Source of the DNA: Nocardioides sp. Soil797
GTDB lineage: Bacteria > Actinomycetota > Actinomycetes > Propionibacteriales > Nocardioidaceae
Direction: 5' to 3'
DNA length: 64,000 bases
NCBI GenBank assembly: GCA_001429555.1
Contig: LMSR01000001.1
Location: forward strand, 242,687 to 306,686
Every line of letters starts with the position of its first letter. The first letter of the stretch is position 1. A program made the position numbers and the translations under genes. Of the stretch, positions 63,620 through 64,000 are shown in pieces. The notes under the pieces were generated by a model. That model was given only the letters and a program-made list of their open reading frames with translations, searched no databases and was not told the origin of the DNA.

Positions 63620-64000
63620 TCAGTGCTCGGTCACCTGGATGGCGGTTCGTTCGTCGACCTCGAGCACCGCTTCGGCGTAGCTGTGCACGTGCCGCTGCAT
63701 CCGGCGTACGGCGGCAGCGGGGTCCTGGTTGCGGATCGCATCGGTGATGGACTTGTGGGCCTTGACCGTCGTCTTGCGGACCGTGTCGTCGATGAAGCCC
63801 TTGTTGTCGGTGGACTCGTAGATCGCGCGGGAGAGGGCGAGCATGAAGCCGTTGAGCAAGTCGTTGTGTGAGGCGACCGCGACCGCCACGTGCCACTCGA
63901 CGTTGGCGGTCAGGAACTCCGAGAGCGGACCGGCCCCTGCGATGGCGTCGTTGGCCAGCTCGAGCCGCTCGACATCGGCGGAGGTGCGGTACTGCGCGGC
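63620..64000 (-). CDS. GntR-family regulator, FCD-domain C-terminal part (5' end outside window)
   Basis: The C-terminal about 126 residues of an FCD-type GntR regulator. Seen: NVEWHVAVAVASHNDLLNGFMLALSRAIY with the metal-binding His, and ITDAIRNQDPAAAVRRMQRHVHSYAEAVL with the His pair. The DNA-binding domain is beyond the window edge. It converges on the ligase-dehydrogenase-synthetase operon. FCD-type GntR proteins bind GGTCnGACC-like sites, and two such sites lie in the two ligase promoters, so it is the best candidate regulator (inference). Confidence 0.88.
   Translation of the reverse strand, partial: AAQYRTSADVERLELANDAIAGAGPLSEFLTANVEWHVAVAVASHNDLLNGFMLALSRAIYESTDNKGFIDDTVRKTTVKAHKSITDAIRNQDPAAAVRRMQRHVHSYAEAVLEVDERTAIQVTEH

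Overview
The window is 64 kb of high-GC DNA, densely coding and without rRNA, tRNA, phage or insertion-sequence genes. The proteins point to an actinobacterium, most likely Nocardioidaceae (Nocardioides-like). The evidence is ANTAR and GAF-ANTAR regulators, an adjacent glucosyl-3-phosphoglycerate synthase and dihydropteroate-synthase-like pair (gpgS-folP2), many GTG starts, leaderless promoters, and a very large stock of CoA-thioester enzymes. The taxonomic call is inference from gene content.

Layout. 1-3064: end of a thiolase, two ANTAR proteins, a hemerythrin-domain protein. 3092-8376: a reverse operon (CaiB-type CoA-transferase, acyl-CoA dehydrogenase, PaaG-like crotonase, nitronate monooxygenase) divergent from a LysR regulator. 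8377-10865: an unknown protein, a 715-bp mosaic of tandem repeats and a TesB thioesterase. 11021-20714: a forward run carrying a two-subunit CoA-transferase, an MFS exporter, a CaiB-type transferase, then a full beta-oxidation set (acyl-CoA dehydrogenase, SDR, thiolase, MaoC) and an MHS-type acid symporter. 20996-24743: the meta-cleavage lower pathway (hydratase, acylating aldehyde dehydrogenase, 4-hydroxy-2-oxoacid aldolase) with a divergent IclR. 24992-27759: secreted lipase, TetR, HAD phosphatase. 27946-32417: gpgS, folP2-like, two less-known enzymes and an AbiEi/DUF559-like protein. 32615-35862: cysN, cysD and a TSUP permease. 36012-44445: two overlapping GAF-LuxR regulators divergent from a six-gene operon (acyl-CoA dehydrogenase, crotonase, two SDRs, crotonase, CoA ligase) with several altered active sites. 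44543-64000: a phosphatase and several further acid-catabolism operons (three CoA ligases, an acetyl-CoA-synthetase-like protein, MaoC proteins, two quinone-oxidoreductase-like MDRs, acyl-CoA dehydrogenases, a kinase-like protein) with PucR, TetR, LuxR and FCD-GntR regulators.

How the genes work together. Most of the window is a catabolic region for carboxylic acids and probably alicyclic or aromatic compounds. Ligases and CoA-transferases make the CoA thioesters. Dehydrogenases, crotonases, MaoC proteins, SDRs and thiolases shorten them. The hydratase-aldolase-dehydrogenase set turns a 2-hydroxydienoate into pyruvate plus an acyl-CoA. The actual substrates cannot be read from the sequence.

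The most unusual content is between the genes. There are several families of structured or tandem intergenic repeats: a palindrome with core TGGACCAATTGGTCCA in four copies with compensatory changes; a 38-39 bp element, one copy of which lies in frame inside a coding sequence; paired 39-bp hairpins flanking the AbiEi-like gene; two unlinked arrays sharing a 19-bp core at exactly 51-bp spacing; and a dense mosaic of short tandem arrays. Two paralogous CoA-ligase genes also share the same promoter architecture, with an embedded GGTC(A/T)GACC operator.
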